NCBI GenBank assembly: GCA_030544235.1
Contig: CM060466.1
Coordinates: 651,466-715,465 of the forward strand
Direction of reading: 5' to 3'
Length of the DNA: 64,000 nucleotides
DNA from: Lepturacanthus savala
Taxonomy: Eukaryota; Chordata; Actinopteri; Scombriformes; Trichiuridae
In this document: in pieces, positions 21,701 to 35,514 of the stretch
Numbering within the stretch: the first letter of the stretch is position 1
How the letters are laid out: every line of letters starts with the position of its first letter
The notes under the pieces: model-generated
What the model was told of the DNA's origin: nothing
The model's database searches: none
The model's input: only the letters and a program-made list of their open reading frames with translations
Program-made: the position numbers and the translations under genes

Positions 21701-24700
21701 TCACCTGTAGAGACACAGTCATCACCTTTAGACACAGTCATCACCTGTAGACACAGTCATCACCTGTAGAGACACAGTCATCACCTGTAGAGACACAGTC
21801 ATCACCTGTAGACACAGTCATCACCTGTAGACACAGTCATCACCTGTAGAGACACAGTCATCACCTGTAGAGACACAGTCATCACCTGTAGACACAGTCA
21901 TCACCTGTAGACACAGTCATCACCTATAGAGACACAGTCATCACCTGTAGAGACACAGTCATCACCTGTAGAGACACAGTCATCACCTGTAGACACAGTC
22001 ATCACCTGTAGAGACACAGTCATCACCTGTAGACACAGTCATCACCTGTAGAGACACAGTCATCACCTGTAGAGACACAGTCATCACCTGTAGAGACACA
22101 GTCATCACCTGTAGACACAGTCATCACCTGTAGAGACACAGTCATCACCTGTAGACACAGTCATCACCTGTAGACACAGTCATCACCTGTAGAGACACAG
22201 TCATCACCTGTAGAGACACAGTCATCACCTGTAGACACAGTCATCACCTGTAGACACACAGTCATCACCTGTAGACACAGTCATCACCTGTAGACACAGT
22301 CATCACCTGTAGACACAGTCATCACCTGTAGAGACACAGTCATCACCTGTAGACACAGTCATCACCTGTAGAGACACAGTCATCACCTGTAGACACAGTC
22401 ATCACCTGTAGAGACACAGTCATCACCTGTAGACACAGTCATCACCTGTAGAGACACAGTCATCACCTGTAGACACACAGTCATCACCTGTAGACACACA
22501 GTCATCACCTGTAGAGACACAGTCATCACCTGTAGAGACACAGTCATCACCTTTAGACACAGTCATCACCTGTAGACACAGTCATCACCTGTAGACACAG
22601 TCATCACCTGTAGAGACACAGTCATCACCTGTAGACACAGTCATCACCTGTAGACACAGTCATCACCTGTAGACACAGTCATCACCTGTAGAGACACAGT
22701 CATCACCTGTAGACACAGTCATCACCTGTAGAGACACAGTCATCACCTGTAGACACAGTCATCACCTGTAGAGACACAGTCATCACCTGTAGAGACACAG
22801 TCATCACCTGTAGACACAGTCATCACCTGTAGACACAGTCATCACCTATAGAGACACAGTCATCACCTGTAGAGACACAGTCATCACCTGTAGAGACACA
22901 GTCATCACCTGTAGACACAGTCATCACCTGTAGAGACACAGTCATCACCTGTAGAGACACAGTCATCACCTGTAGACACAGTCATCACCTGTAGAGACAC
23001 AGTCATCACCTGTAGACACAGTCATCACCTGTAGAGACACAGTCATCACCTGTAGAGACACAGTCATCACCTGTAGACACAGTCATCACCTGTAGACACA
23101 GTCATCACCTGTAGAGACACAGTCATCACCTGTAGACACACAGTCATCACCTGTAGACACAGTCATCACCTGTAGACACAGTCATCACCTGTAGAGACAC
23201 AGTCATCACCTGTAGACACAGTCATCACCTGTAGACACAGTCATCACCTGTAGACACACAGTCATCACCTGTAGAGACACAGTCATCACCTGTAGAGACA
23301 CAGTCATCACCTGTAGACACAGTCATCACCTGTAGACACACAGTCATCACCTGTAGACACAGTCATCACCTGTAGACACAGTCATCACCTGTAGACACAC
23401 AGTCATCACCTGTAGAGACACAGTCATCACCTGTAGACACAGTCATCACCTGTAGACACAGTCATCACCTGTAGACACACAGTCATCACCTGTAGACACA
23501 CAGTCATCACCTGTAGACACACAGTCATCACCTGTAGACACAGTCATCACCTGTAGACACAGTCATCACCTGTAGAGACACAGTCATCACCTTTAGACAC
23601 AGTCATCACCTGTAGACACAGTCATCACCTGTAGACACAGTCATCACCTGTAGAGACACAGTCATCACCTGTAGAGACACAGTCATCACCTGTAGACACA
23701 GTCATCACCTGTAGACACAGTCATCACCTGTAGAGACACAGTCATCACCTGTAGAGACACAGTCATCACCTGTAGACACAGTCATCACCTGTAGACACAG
23801 TCATCACCTATAGAGACACAGTCATCACCTGTAGAGACACAGTCATCACCTGTAGAGACACAGTCATCACCTGTAGACACAGTCATCACCTGTAGAGACA
23901 CAGTCATCACCTGTAGACACAGTCATCACCTGTAGAGACACAGTCATCACCTGTAGAGACACAGTCATCACCTGTAGAGACACAGTCATCACCTGTAGAC
24001 ACAGTCATCACCTGTAGAGACACAGTCATCACCTGTAGACACAGTCATCACCTGTAGAGACACAGTCATCACCTGTAGACACAGTCATCACCTGTAGAGA
24101 CACAGTCATCACCTGTAGACACACAGTCATCACCTGTAGACACACAGTCATCACCTGTAGACACAGTCATCACCTGTAGAGACACAGTCATCACCTGTAG
24201 AGACACAGTCATCACCTGTAGACACAGTCATCACCTGTACAGTCATTTTATTTACATTAGCTCCGGCCTGTATCAATGCTCGTACACAGGCGACGTGTCC
24301 TGACAGGCAGGCTTCATGCAAAGGGGTCACATGATCGATGGTGACAATGTTGGCATGGTAACCCTGAAAATAAAAATAAAAATAAATTAGAACTGTTGAT
24401 GCTGATGAGGCACAAAATTTATCACATTTTTAAGGTGTAGATGACTGCGAACTTGAATATTAGTAGTAGTTTACTGTAATAGTATAATAGTATTATACAG
24501 TTCATCCAGAAAGTATTCACAGTGCTCCTCTTTTTACACATTTTGTTATGTTACAGTCTTATTCCAAAATGGATTCAATTCATTTTTTTCTCAAAATTCT
24601 ACACACAACACCACATAATGACAATGTGAAAAAAAGATTTTGAGATTTTTGCAAATGTTTTTAAAAATTAAAAAAAAAAAAAGAAAAGACATGTTCATAA

Positions 24701-26349
24701 GTATTCACAGTCTTTGCCATGAAGCTCAACATTAATCTCAGGTTCAACCTGTTTCCACTGATCATCTTGAGATGTTTCTACAGCTTCATTGGAGTCCACC
24801 TGTGGTAAATTCAGCTGATTGGACATCACACCTGTCTATAGAAGGTCCCACAGGTGACAGTGATGTCACAAACCAACATGAAGTCAGAGGAGTTGTCTGT
24901 AGACCTCAGAGACAGGATTGTCTCCAGGTATAAATCTGGGGAAGGTACAGAAACATCTCTGCTGCTCTGAAGGTCCCAATGAGCACAGTGGCCTCCATCA
25001 TCTGTAAATGGAAGAAGTTCAGAACCACCAGGACTCTTCTAGACCTGCAGCCATCTAAACTGAGAGATCAGGGGAGAAGAGCCTTAGTCAGGGAGGTGAC
25101 TAAGAACCCGATGGTCACTCTGTCAGAGCTCCAGCGTTCCTCTGTGGAGAGAGGAGAACCTTCCAGAAGGACAACATCTCTGCAGCAATCCACCAATCAG
25201 GCCTGTCTGGTAGAGATGAAGCCACTCCTTAGTAATAGGAACATGGCAGCCCACCTGGAGTTTGACTAAAGGCACTTGCAGGACTCTCAGACCATGAGGA
25301 ACCACATTCTCTGGTCTGATGAGACAAAGATTGAACTGTTTGGTGTGAAACCAGGCGTGATGTTTAAACCAGGCACCGCTCATCACCATGACAACACCAT
25401 CCCTACAGTGAAGCTGGTGGTGCAGCATCAGGCTGTGGGATGTTTGTCAGCAGCAGGAACTGGGAGACGAGTCAGGATAGAGGGAAAGATGAATGCAGCA
25501 ATGGACAGAGACATCCTGGATGAAGACCTGCTCCACAGCTCTGGACCTCAGACTGGGGTGACCCTGGTCTAGACCCTAGAGGACCCTAGTCTAGACCCTA
25601 GAGAACCCTAGTCTAGACCCTAGACTAGACCCTAGTCTGGACCCTAGAGGACCCTAGTCTAGACCCTAGAGGACCCTAGTCTAGACCCTAGTCTAGACCC
25701 TAGACTAGACCCTAGTCTAGACCCTAGTCTAGACCCTAGAGGACCCTAAACACACAGCCCAGATATCAAAGGAGGCTTCAGGACACCTCTGAATGTCCTG
25801 GAGTGGTCCAGCCAGAGTCCAGATCTGAATCTGATGGAACATCTCTGGACAGATGTGAAAATGGCTGCACCGACGCTTCCATCCAACCTGATGCAGCTGA
25901 AAGCTGCTGCAAAGAGGAATGGACCAAACTGTCTCAGATAGATGCAGCAAGCTGGTGGCTTCATATTCAACCTGAGGCTGGAACTGCTGCTGAAGGTGCA
26001 GCAACAAAGGCAACAAATACATATCTACATGTGCTTTCTGAGCTTTTTTATTTTTAATAAATTTGCAAAAATCTCAAAAAAACGTTTTTCAAGTTGTCAT
26101 TATGGGGTGTTGTGTGTAGAATCTTGAGGGGAAAAAATGAATTGAATCAATTTTGGAATAAGACTGTAACATAACAAAATGTGGAAAAAGTGAAGCGCTG
26201 TGAATAGTTTCTGGATGAACTATGTCATATATATGTGTGTGTGTATTTATATATATAGTTGTTACCTGGGCCAGCAGAGTTCGTAGGGCCAGCAGTCGAC
26301 CCTGAGAAGCTGCTTCATGAAGAGGGGAACGATCTGCCCAGGACCCTGG

Positions 26350-26410
<61 letters not shown>

Positions 26411-26984
26411 TCTCTCAGTATTCCTGTATTTAGTGTAAAAGGTATATAAATGATAATGAGGGTTATGGTATAATGAATATTACTGTGTATTATCTGTGTA
26501 TTAACCCTAACCCTATTATTACTGTGTATTATTATTTTAAAAAAACATATAATAATAATAATAATAATAATAATACACTCAGGGCGCCGGTTTACGTTCC
26601 TGCCAGTGGAAGTTAGTTGTTTTACTTCTTAAACACCACGGAACCGCATATGAATACACATAAATATGATGCAGTACTTTTACTACTAGTAACTCTACCT
26701 AAAATACACCTAAACTAAACAAGTGTATTTAATTATTAAAACATGTAGTAGAATCTACTATAATGACATAGTATAATCGCTGATAATAATACAAATTTCC
26801 TCTCGTAGTCGTCCAGTATTTCACAGACTTCTAACATGGAGGATCACCGACCCTGGCTGGTCAGAATGCCCCAGCACGCCTTCTTCCTCTCCGGTGCAGC
26901 TCCGCTCAGCGGCCCGGGCTCAGCGACTCTTTTCCGGGACACGTCCGTAGATCCACCCGCAGATCCACCCGCAGCCTCCGCCAT
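18551..26984 (-). CDS. asb5: Ankyrin repeat and SOCS box protein, ASB5-type
   Basis: ASB proteins are substrate receptors of Cullin-5/Elongin BC ubiquitin ligases: ankyrin repeats bind the target and the C-terminal SOCS box binds Elongin. Seven coding exons: 26852-26984, 26266-26345, 24256-24363, 20156-20309, 19115-19249, 18834-19025 and 18551-18678. All phases agree, giving 309 aa (ASB5 329, ASB9 294, ASB11 323). Ankyrin repeats include GSWADRSPLHEAASQGRLLA, IVTIDHVTPLHEACLSGHVA, TIDGGTPLYNCCVSGS, SHLGSALYVSC and RPLHAAARQDSADQ. The SOCS box starts near residue 271 (SLCQLCRL). The first repeat and the spcs3 neighbour point to ASB5 over ASB9/11. The N-terminus (MAEAAGGSAGGSTDVSRKRV) lacks the hydrophobic segment of mammalian ASB5, so this may be another isoform start or a teleost paralogue. 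The exon 1 donor GTCGGT is weak. Confidence 0.85.
18703..18800. repeat. (TA)n microsatellite
   Basis: TA and mixed TA/TG runs in asb5 intron 6, between exons 6 and 7, followed by a CA run to about 18820. Confidence 0.95.
19300..20145. other. asb5 intron 4 with LINE-like 3' end
   Basis: Mostly unassigned. Around 19925-19980, GTAAAGCACTTCGATCAATT and ATGTGCTCTATGAATTGA resemble a decayed LINE/SINE 3' end of the type seen near 15160. Confidence 0.35.
20310..24238. repeat. 3.9-kb minisatellite filling asb5 intron 3
   Basis: An uninterrupted array of 19-bp and 21-bp units (TCATCACCTGTAGACACAG; TCATCACCTGTAGAGACACA plus G; and a CACACAG variant), about 190-200 copies by length. On the gene strand each unit reads CTGTGTCTCTACAGGTGATG: a pyrimidine-containing acceptor ending in CAG, joined to a donor-like CAG|GTGATG. 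The copy next to exon 4 is the working acceptor (CTCTACAG|GTGAATG at 20309/20310). The other end reaches within 18 bp of the exon 3 donor. Confidence 0.97.
24506..26216 (+). mobile_element. Degenerate Tc1-like transposon with both ends
   Basis: The left end TACAGTTCATCCAGAAAGTA and the right end (inward on the minus strand, ATAGTTCATCCAGAAACTAT) form the terminal inverted repeats, flanked by TA as for Tc1/mariner insertion. Between them, plus-strand frames recall Tc1 transposase (MSTVASIICKWKKF; RNHILWSDETKIELFG with the catalytic Asp; then broken). Stops and a minisatellite interrupt it. It lies in asb5 intron 2. Confidence 0.75.
25556..25745. repeat. Minisatellite inside the Tc1-like element
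   Basis: Units of CCCTAGTCTAGA and CCCTAGAGGA, embedded in the transposase region of the element at 24506-26216. Confidence 0.9.
26351..26407. repeat. (CA)n microsatellite at asb5 exon 2 acceptor
   Basis: The CA run begins within 6 bp of the exon 2 acceptor. On the gene strand the GT run and TTCCAG make up the whole acceptor region. Confidence 0.95.
26410..26820. other. asb5 intron 1, unassigned part
   Basis: AT-rich, with a short (AAT)n run near 26549-26572. No exon seen. Confidence 0.5.
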
Positions 26985-27008
26985 GTTCCCGCGGCTGCAG
27001 CAGGAAGG

Positions 27009-27015
27009 ATTTATA
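27009..27015 (-). promoter_or_regulatory. TATA-like box next to the asb5 start
   Basis: TATAAAT on the minus strand, only about 25 bp upstream of the ATG chosen for asb5. If it is a real TATA box, transcription would begin at or just after that ATG, which argues either for a different promoter or against this start codon. Confidence 0.3.
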
Positions 27016-29135
27016 GCTGCTGATCTATGTGATCTATAGCTGTGATCTATGGCTGCAGATCTATGTGATCTATAGCTGTGATCTATGTGATCTATGGCTG
27101 TAGATCTATGTGATCTATAGCTGTGATCTATGGCTGCAGATCTATGTGATCTATAGCTGCTGATCTATGGCTGCAGATCTATGTGATCTATAGCTGCTGA
27201 TCTATGTGATCTATAGCTGTGATCTATGTGATATATGGCTGTGATCTATGTGATCTATGGCTGCAGATCTATGTGATCTATAGCTGTGATCTATGTGATC
27301 TATGGCTGCAGATCTATGTGATATATAGTTGCAGATCTATGTAATCTATAGCTGTGATCTATGTGATCTATGGCTGTACATCTATGTGATCTATAGCTGT
27401 GATCTATGGCTGCAGATCTATGTGATATATAGTTGCAGATCTATGTGATCTATAGCTGTGATCTATGTGATCTATGGCTGTACATCTATGTGATCTATAG
27501 CTGTGATCTATGGCTGCAGATCTATGTGATCTATAGCTGCTGATCTATGTGACCTATAGCTGTGATCTATGTGATCTATGGCTGTAGATCTATGTGATCT
27601 ATAGCTGCAGATCTATGTGATCTATAGCTGTGATCTATGTGATCTAGAGCTGCAGATCTATGTGATCTATAGCTGTGATCTATGTAATCTATGGCTGCAA
27701 ATCTATGTGATCTATAGCTGCAGATTTTTGTGATCTATAGCTGTGATCTATGTGATCTATAGCTGCAGATCTATGTGATCTATAGCTGTGATCTATGGCT
27801 GCAGATCTATGTGATATATGGCTGTGATCTATGTGATCTATGGCTGCAGATCTATGTGATATATGGCTGTGATCTATGTGATCTATGGCTGCAGATCTAT
27901 GTGATCTATAGCTGTGATCTATGTGATCTATGGCTGTAGATCTATGTGATCTATAGCTGCAGATCTATGTGATCTAGAGCTGTGATCTATGTGATCTATA
28001 GCTGCAGATCTATGTGATCTATAGCTGTGATCTATGGCTGCAGATCTATGTGATCTATAGCTGTGATCTATGTGATCTATAGCCGTGATGTATGTGATCT
28101 ATGTGATCTATAGCTGTGATCTATGTGATCTATGGCTGCAGATCTATGTGATCTCTAGCTGTGATCTATGTGATCTATGGCTGTAGATCTATGTGATCTA
28201 TAGCTGCAGATCTATGTGATCTATAGCTGTGATCTATGTGATCTATGGCTGTAGATCTATGTGATCTATAGCTGCAGATCTATGTGATCTAGAGCTGTGA
28301 TCTATGTGATCTATAGCTGCAGATCTATGTGATCTATAGCTGTGATCTATGGCCGCAGATCTATGTGATCTATAGCTGTGATCTATGTGATCTATGTGAT
28401 CTATAGCTGTGATCTATCTGATCTATGGCTGCAGATCTATGTGATCTATAGCTGTGATCTATGGCTGCAGATCTATGTGATCTATAGCTGTGATCTATAG
28501 CTGTGATCTATGTGATCTATAGCTGTGATCTATAGCTGTGATCTATGTGATCTATAGCTGTGATCTATGTGATCTATGGCTGCAGATCTATGTGATCTAT
28601 AGCTGTGATCTATGGCTGCAGATCTATGTGATCTATAGCTGTGATATATAGCTGTGATCTATAGCTGTGATCTATAGCTGTGATCTATGTGATCTATAGC
28701 TGTGATCTATAGCTGTGATCTATGTGATCTATAGCTGTGATCTATGGCCGCAGATCTATGTGATCTATAGCTGTGATCTATGTGATCTATGTGATCTATA
28801 GCTGTGATCTATCTGATCTATGGCTGCAGATCTATGTGATCTATAGCTGTGATCTATGTGATCTATAGCTGTGATCTATAGCTGTGATCTATGTGATCTA
28901 TAGCTGTGATCTATGTGATCTATGGCTGCAGATCTATGTGATCTATAGCTGTGATCTATGGCTGCAGATCTATGTGATCTATAGCTGTGATATATAGCAG
29001 TGATCTATAGCTGTGATCTATAGCTGTGATCTATGTGATCTATAGCTGTGATCTATAGCTGTGATCTATGTGATCTATAGCTGTGATCTATGTGATCTAT
29101 AGCTGTGATCTATGTGATCTATGGCTGCAGATCTA
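27016..29135. repeat. 2.1-kb GATC-rich minisatellite upstream of asb5
   Basis: Interleaved 22-bp and 14-bp type units made from GATCTATGTGATCTATAGCT and GATCTATGGCTGCA. Almost every 8-14 bases carry GATC, and AGATCT occurs repeatedly. The array starts about 30 bp upstream of the asb5 ATG and ends about 540 bp before the spcs3 ATG, so it fills most of the space between the two divergent genes. Confidence 0.95.
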
Positions 29136-29341
29136 TGAAAACTAAGTATATCGCCCCCTAACCCTATCACACACACACACTCAGCAGCTGTAGTGTATTT
29201 ATAGACAGGAGCCTCCTGATGTTCTCGAGGTAAAGGGTTAGGGTTAGTTAACTTCCAGTTATCTGCCAACGTGATGGAGGACTGTTGTATTTAGAGCCGC
29301 GTGGCTTCACTACATTTCATTATTTTATTATTAGACATGAC

Positions 29342-29500
<159 letters not shown>

Positions 29501-29549
29501 CTGTATATTAAGGGTTAGAGTTAGTTTATTTTGAAGCGCCTTTTAATTC

Positions 29550-29588
29550 CCGGAAGTAGTGGTTTCCTGTTTGTCCCCGGACCGGAAG
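29550..29588 (+). promoter_or_regulatory. spcs3: Two ETS-type sites in the spcs3 promoter
   Basis: CCGGAAGT at 29550-29557 and ACCGGAAG at 29581-29588, 85-125 bp upstream of the spcs3 ATG, in sequence that becomes GC-richer. This fits a TATA-less housekeeping promoter. Confidence 0.5.
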
Positions 29589-29672
29589 AGGCTAACGGAG
29601 CTAGCTAACGACCCGCCGCCTCCACGTCGCCTTACAGTTTCTCTGGTCTCTGGTCTCTGGTCTCGGTCCAAC

Positions 29673-32345
<2,673 letters not shown>

Positions 32346-32444
32346 ACACACACACATATACACACACACACACATATATACACACACACATATATACACA
32401 CACACTCTGGTCCTTCATTGATGTAAATTTATTCTTGGTTTTGT

Positions 32445-32450
32445 AATAAA
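32445..32450 (+). terminator. spcs3: spcs3 polyadenylation signal
   Basis: AATAAA about 100 bp after the spcs3 stop codon, followed by a T-rich stretch. Confidence 0.7.
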
Positions 32451-32499
32451 AGTGAATTGGATTATTTCTTTTTTTTTTCATATTTTCTTGATGAATCGT

Positions 32500-33480
32500 C
32501 ACGTTAACAAGCCAGGACTAAAATTCCAACACAATAATCATTAATAATAATTAATAATAATAAATGTTGATTAATGGAGTGACAGATCACTGACGTCGGT
32601 TAGAAAAAGTTAAATCAGCTGCTGAAGTATTAGGTTCATGAAGACCTCCTCCAGGACTTCTCCAGACCAGGACTTCTCCGGACCAGGAGTCTGTGGGTCA
32701 GGGTCAGACCATGGATCTGTGTGAGGTCAAGTCTGGATCATCTGGATATTAAATAATAAATAAATAGATGATTATAGATAATATATAAATCAGAGCAGGT
32801 TTAATCCCCACACCTTTAATGTCAATTACTGCAACAACCACTAGTTTACTATAAATAACCAATTATAAATAACATCAACTATAAATAATAGATTTATTAA
32901 CTATAACTATAAATAATAGATTTATTAACTATAAATAACATAACTATAAATAATAGATTTATTAACTATAACTATAAATAATAGATTTATTAACTATAAA
33001 TAACATAACTATAAATAATAGATTTATTAACTATAAATAATAGATTTATTAACTATAAATAACTATAAATGTATTTACTGTAAAAAGCAGATTTATTTAC
33101 TATGAAGAACATATTTTCTATATAAACGTTAACAGATATTAACATTTTCTCTAGTTGTAGACAGTGAATCATTAATATTTAAACCAGGTCTTTAGTTGTT
33201 CTAAAGGTGTGTTTGTGTTTTGGAATAAACTAAATATCATGATCACTGATCAATCTGCAGGTATTGATTGCTGATCTGCAGTGATAAATTATTTTTCTCT
33301 TCTCTTTGGCATCAACCTTATTTTATATTTCCTGTTTTCCTGTGATTATGCACTAATTAATTACCATGAGTTAATTAATTACATGAAATGTGCTTAATCT
33401 GTCCTGTAATGTGTGTGTGTGTGTGTCTTTATTTTGTACCACGTGATTCTGATACCGGAAACGACACGTTTCGGAAGGAA
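32500..33480. other. spcs3-tmem187 interval with AT-rich tandem repeat
   Basis: No gene seen. Positions 32870-33075 are a minisatellite of ACTATAAATAATAGATTTAT (about 30-bp unit with variants). The rest is AT-rich. Confidence 0.7.
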
Positions 33481-33527
33481 GCTCGCGGCGGACTGTACTG
33501 ACGCCACAGCTGTGTTTTCCGTAGAGA

Positions 33528-34334
33528 ATGACGTCAGCGCTGCTTCACGTGGCGCTGCCCTTCGCGCTGTGCGTCGCCCTGGCGAACACGAACTTGTTCG
33601 CCGCGGTGCACGTGGATTTGTCGTACGACCACTACGCGGAACGGCCGGTCGCGTGTCTTCCGGGTTTCCTCGCGATGCCTTGTAACTGCCTCGTGAACCT
33701 AGCCTACCTGTACCTGGGCGCGCACTGGCTGCTGCGCAGGCGCGGCGGGGAAGCCGCTGGGAGCCGCTACCTGCGGGAGGTGTTCGCGCTGATGACGCTG
33801 TTTTACGCGCCGGTGCAGTGGACGCGCCTGGCGACGCTGCGGCGCGCGCCCGCGGTGCTGGACCAGTGGTTGACGCTGCCGATGTTCGCCTGGACCGCGG
33901 TGTGGTGCGACTTCATCGAACGCGGGGCGGAGACGTGGCGCGGCGGCGCGGCGGCGGCGGAGCTGTGCTCCGTTCTCAGCTACGCGCTGGCGCTGGCGCA
34001 CCGCCGCGGCTTCGAGGCGGCGCTGGGCGCGCACGTGGCCCTGGTGGTGTACCGGGGAGTGCGTGTGCAGCTGCGGTACGGGGACCGCCGCTCCCGCGGC
34101 TTCCTGCTGCGGGCGATGCTGAGCTGCTGCGGCTTCGTCCTGCTGAAGCTGCTGGATTTGCCGCTCGCGCGGTTCCGCCCGTTCCAGCGCGTCACCGGAC
34201 ACTTCTGGTCCAAAGTCTGCGACGTCCTGCAGATCCACTACAGCTGCTGCTTCCTCTGCGACCTCACGCACCGCAGACACGCACCGCAGACACGCACCGC
34301 TCATCCGGGACAGAAGTCAGAGACTCTGAAGTAG
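33528..34334 (+). CDS. tmem187: Transmembrane protein 187
   Basis: TMEM187 is a multi-pass membrane protein of unknown biochemical role; the human gene is at Xq28. The 268-aa frame is uninterrupted and, as in mammals, coded by one exon. Visible family landmarks are HYAERPVACLPGFLAMPCN, near residue 90 FALMTLFYAPVQW, VLDQWLTLPMFAWTAVWC, GFEAALGAHVALV, and near residue 223 TGHFWSKVCDVLQIHY. Six or so hydrophobic segments are predicted by eye. The start at 33528 follows GTAGAGAATGA and precedes a hydrophobic helix. The coding region is much richer in GC and CpG than all flanking DNA, with strong G/C third positions. It produces long spurious frames on the other strand and in other frames. Confidence 0.92.
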   Translation: MTSALLHVALPFALCVALANTNLFAAVHVDLSYDHYAERPVACLPGFLAMPCNCLVNLAYLYLGAHWLLRRRGGEAAGSRYLREVFALMTLFYAPVQWTRLATLRRAPAVLDQWLTLPMFAWTAVWCDFIERGAETWRGGAAAAELCSVLSYALALAHRRGFEAALGAHVALVVYRGVRVQLRYGDRRSRGFLLRAMLSCCGFVLLKLLDLPLARFRPFQRVTGHFWSKVCDVLQIHYSCCFLCDLTHRRHAPQTRTAHPGQKSETLK

Positions 34335-34619
34335 AAAAAGTATAAATACTCCAATATAAACAAGGTGAATCCTACTGCAGTAAAAGTACTCGAGTATTTT
34401 AGGGTACTTCAAGTATTTCAAGAAGAAATTTAACATATGTGAATAAATTAAATACTTTAAATAAATGACAATTAATACTAATTAATCAAGTAGTATTTAT
34501 TGATCTACTACACACAACTACACACACACACACAGGGCTGATGGGGTCTGATGGGATATAACCTCAGCCAGTAGCTCATATTAGTTATTGTACAGTTTAT
34601 GTTAAATTCTTGTACTCAG

Positions 34620-34735
34620 TAGTTTTGTTATATAGTAGTTTTTATTGTACATATCTCTCCTTTTTTATTTATGTGTGCACATTATGGTATCTCATTATAC
34701 TTGTATAATGACAATAAAAGCATTCTATTCTATAA
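34620..34735 (+). mobile_element. Possible LINE 3'-end fragment
   Basis: TTGTACATATCTCTCC..., ATTATGGTATCTCATTATAC and TATAATGACAATAAAAGCAT resemble the 3' tail of a fish LINE. Its AATAAA at 34713-34718 could also serve tmem187. Confidence 0.35.
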
Positions 34736-34965
34736 TGGGGTATGATGGGGGTATAATGGGGTATGAAGGGGTCTGATGGGGGTATAATGGGGTCTGATGG
34801 GGGTATAATGGGGTATGATGGGGTATAATGGGGTATAATGGGATATGATGGGGTATAATGGGGTCTGATGGGGTATAATGGGGTCTGATGGGGTATAATG
34901 GGATATGATGGGGTATAATGGGATATGATGGGGTATAATGGGGTCTGGTGGGGTATGGGGTGGGG
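34735..34965. repeat. Minisatellite downstream of tmem187
   Basis: 10-20 bp units of GGGGTATAATGGGGTCTGAT and GGGATATGAT, strongly G-rich on the plus strand with repeated GGGG runs. Confidence 0.92.
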
Positions 34966-35220
34966 ATCTGCAGAGCTGAGAATCATTTGACACTGCAGCA
35001 GACAACAGAATCTGAGCTTCTATTTTCTTTTTTTTACCGTGCTGCGTTAAGGTGCTGCATTCAAGTGCAGCATTAAGATGCTGCGTTCAGGTGCTCCTCG
35101 CACGGTCCCATTTCCACAGTATTCAATTTTCTTCCCGTGCGTTCACGTGAATTTTCTAATCTCATAATTTTTCCGATTATTTCGAAATCACATGAACGCA
35201 GCACGAGACCAGCTCGTTTC

Positions 35221-35230
35221 TCTCGCGAGA
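35221..35230 (+). promoter_or_regulatory. ndufs8: TCTCGCGAGA promoter element of ndufs8
   Basis: A perfect copy of the palindromic TCTCGCGAGA element that marks a subset of CpG-island promoters of housekeeping genes. It sits about 60 bp upstream of a good donor (TTTG|GTGAGT at 35292/35293), consistent with a transcription start for ndufs8 near 35230-35250. Confidence 0.65.
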
Positions 35231-35234
35231 TCTG

Positions 35235-35292
35235 GCATCAGACCGGTCCGCTCCACAGGTTCAGGATCAAGAGGTTAAATAGCGACACTTTG
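35235..35292 (+). other. ndufs8: Probable ndufs8 5' untranslated exon
   Basis: Sequence between TCTCGCGAGA and a strong donor GTGAGT, with no in-frame start leading into ndufs8. The next exon (acceptor TTCACAG, exon start 36034) contains the ATG after an 11-nt leader, so an upstream noncoding exon is required. The exact 5' end is not determinable. Confidence 0.55.
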
Positions 35293-35514
35293 GTGAGTAA
35301 AAATCAGTTAAAATACCACATTTAAATTCTAAACGAGTTCATTCACATAGAATCACTTAGAACTTTAATTCTCAGCCACATCCGGGCTCTCAGCGCCATC
35401 CACTCACCTCCAGCGACCTTTCAGGACGAGTCCTTGATGCTAGCAGCTAGCTAATGATGCTAACGAGAGCTAGCAGCTAACCGCTTCTAACGAGAGCTAG
35501 CTTAGCTCATCACA

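Noticed and set aside
20136..24238. Array with regular short repeats resembling a CRISPR array
   Set aside because: Eukaryotic intron; there are no unique spacers, since unit and spacing are both repetitive and only 19-21 bp. It is a minisatellite.
33699..34345. Long minus-strand and alternative-frame open frames over tmem187 (201 and 175 codons)
   Set aside because: Shadows caused by GC-rich codons. Only the 268-codon plus frame matches a known family.
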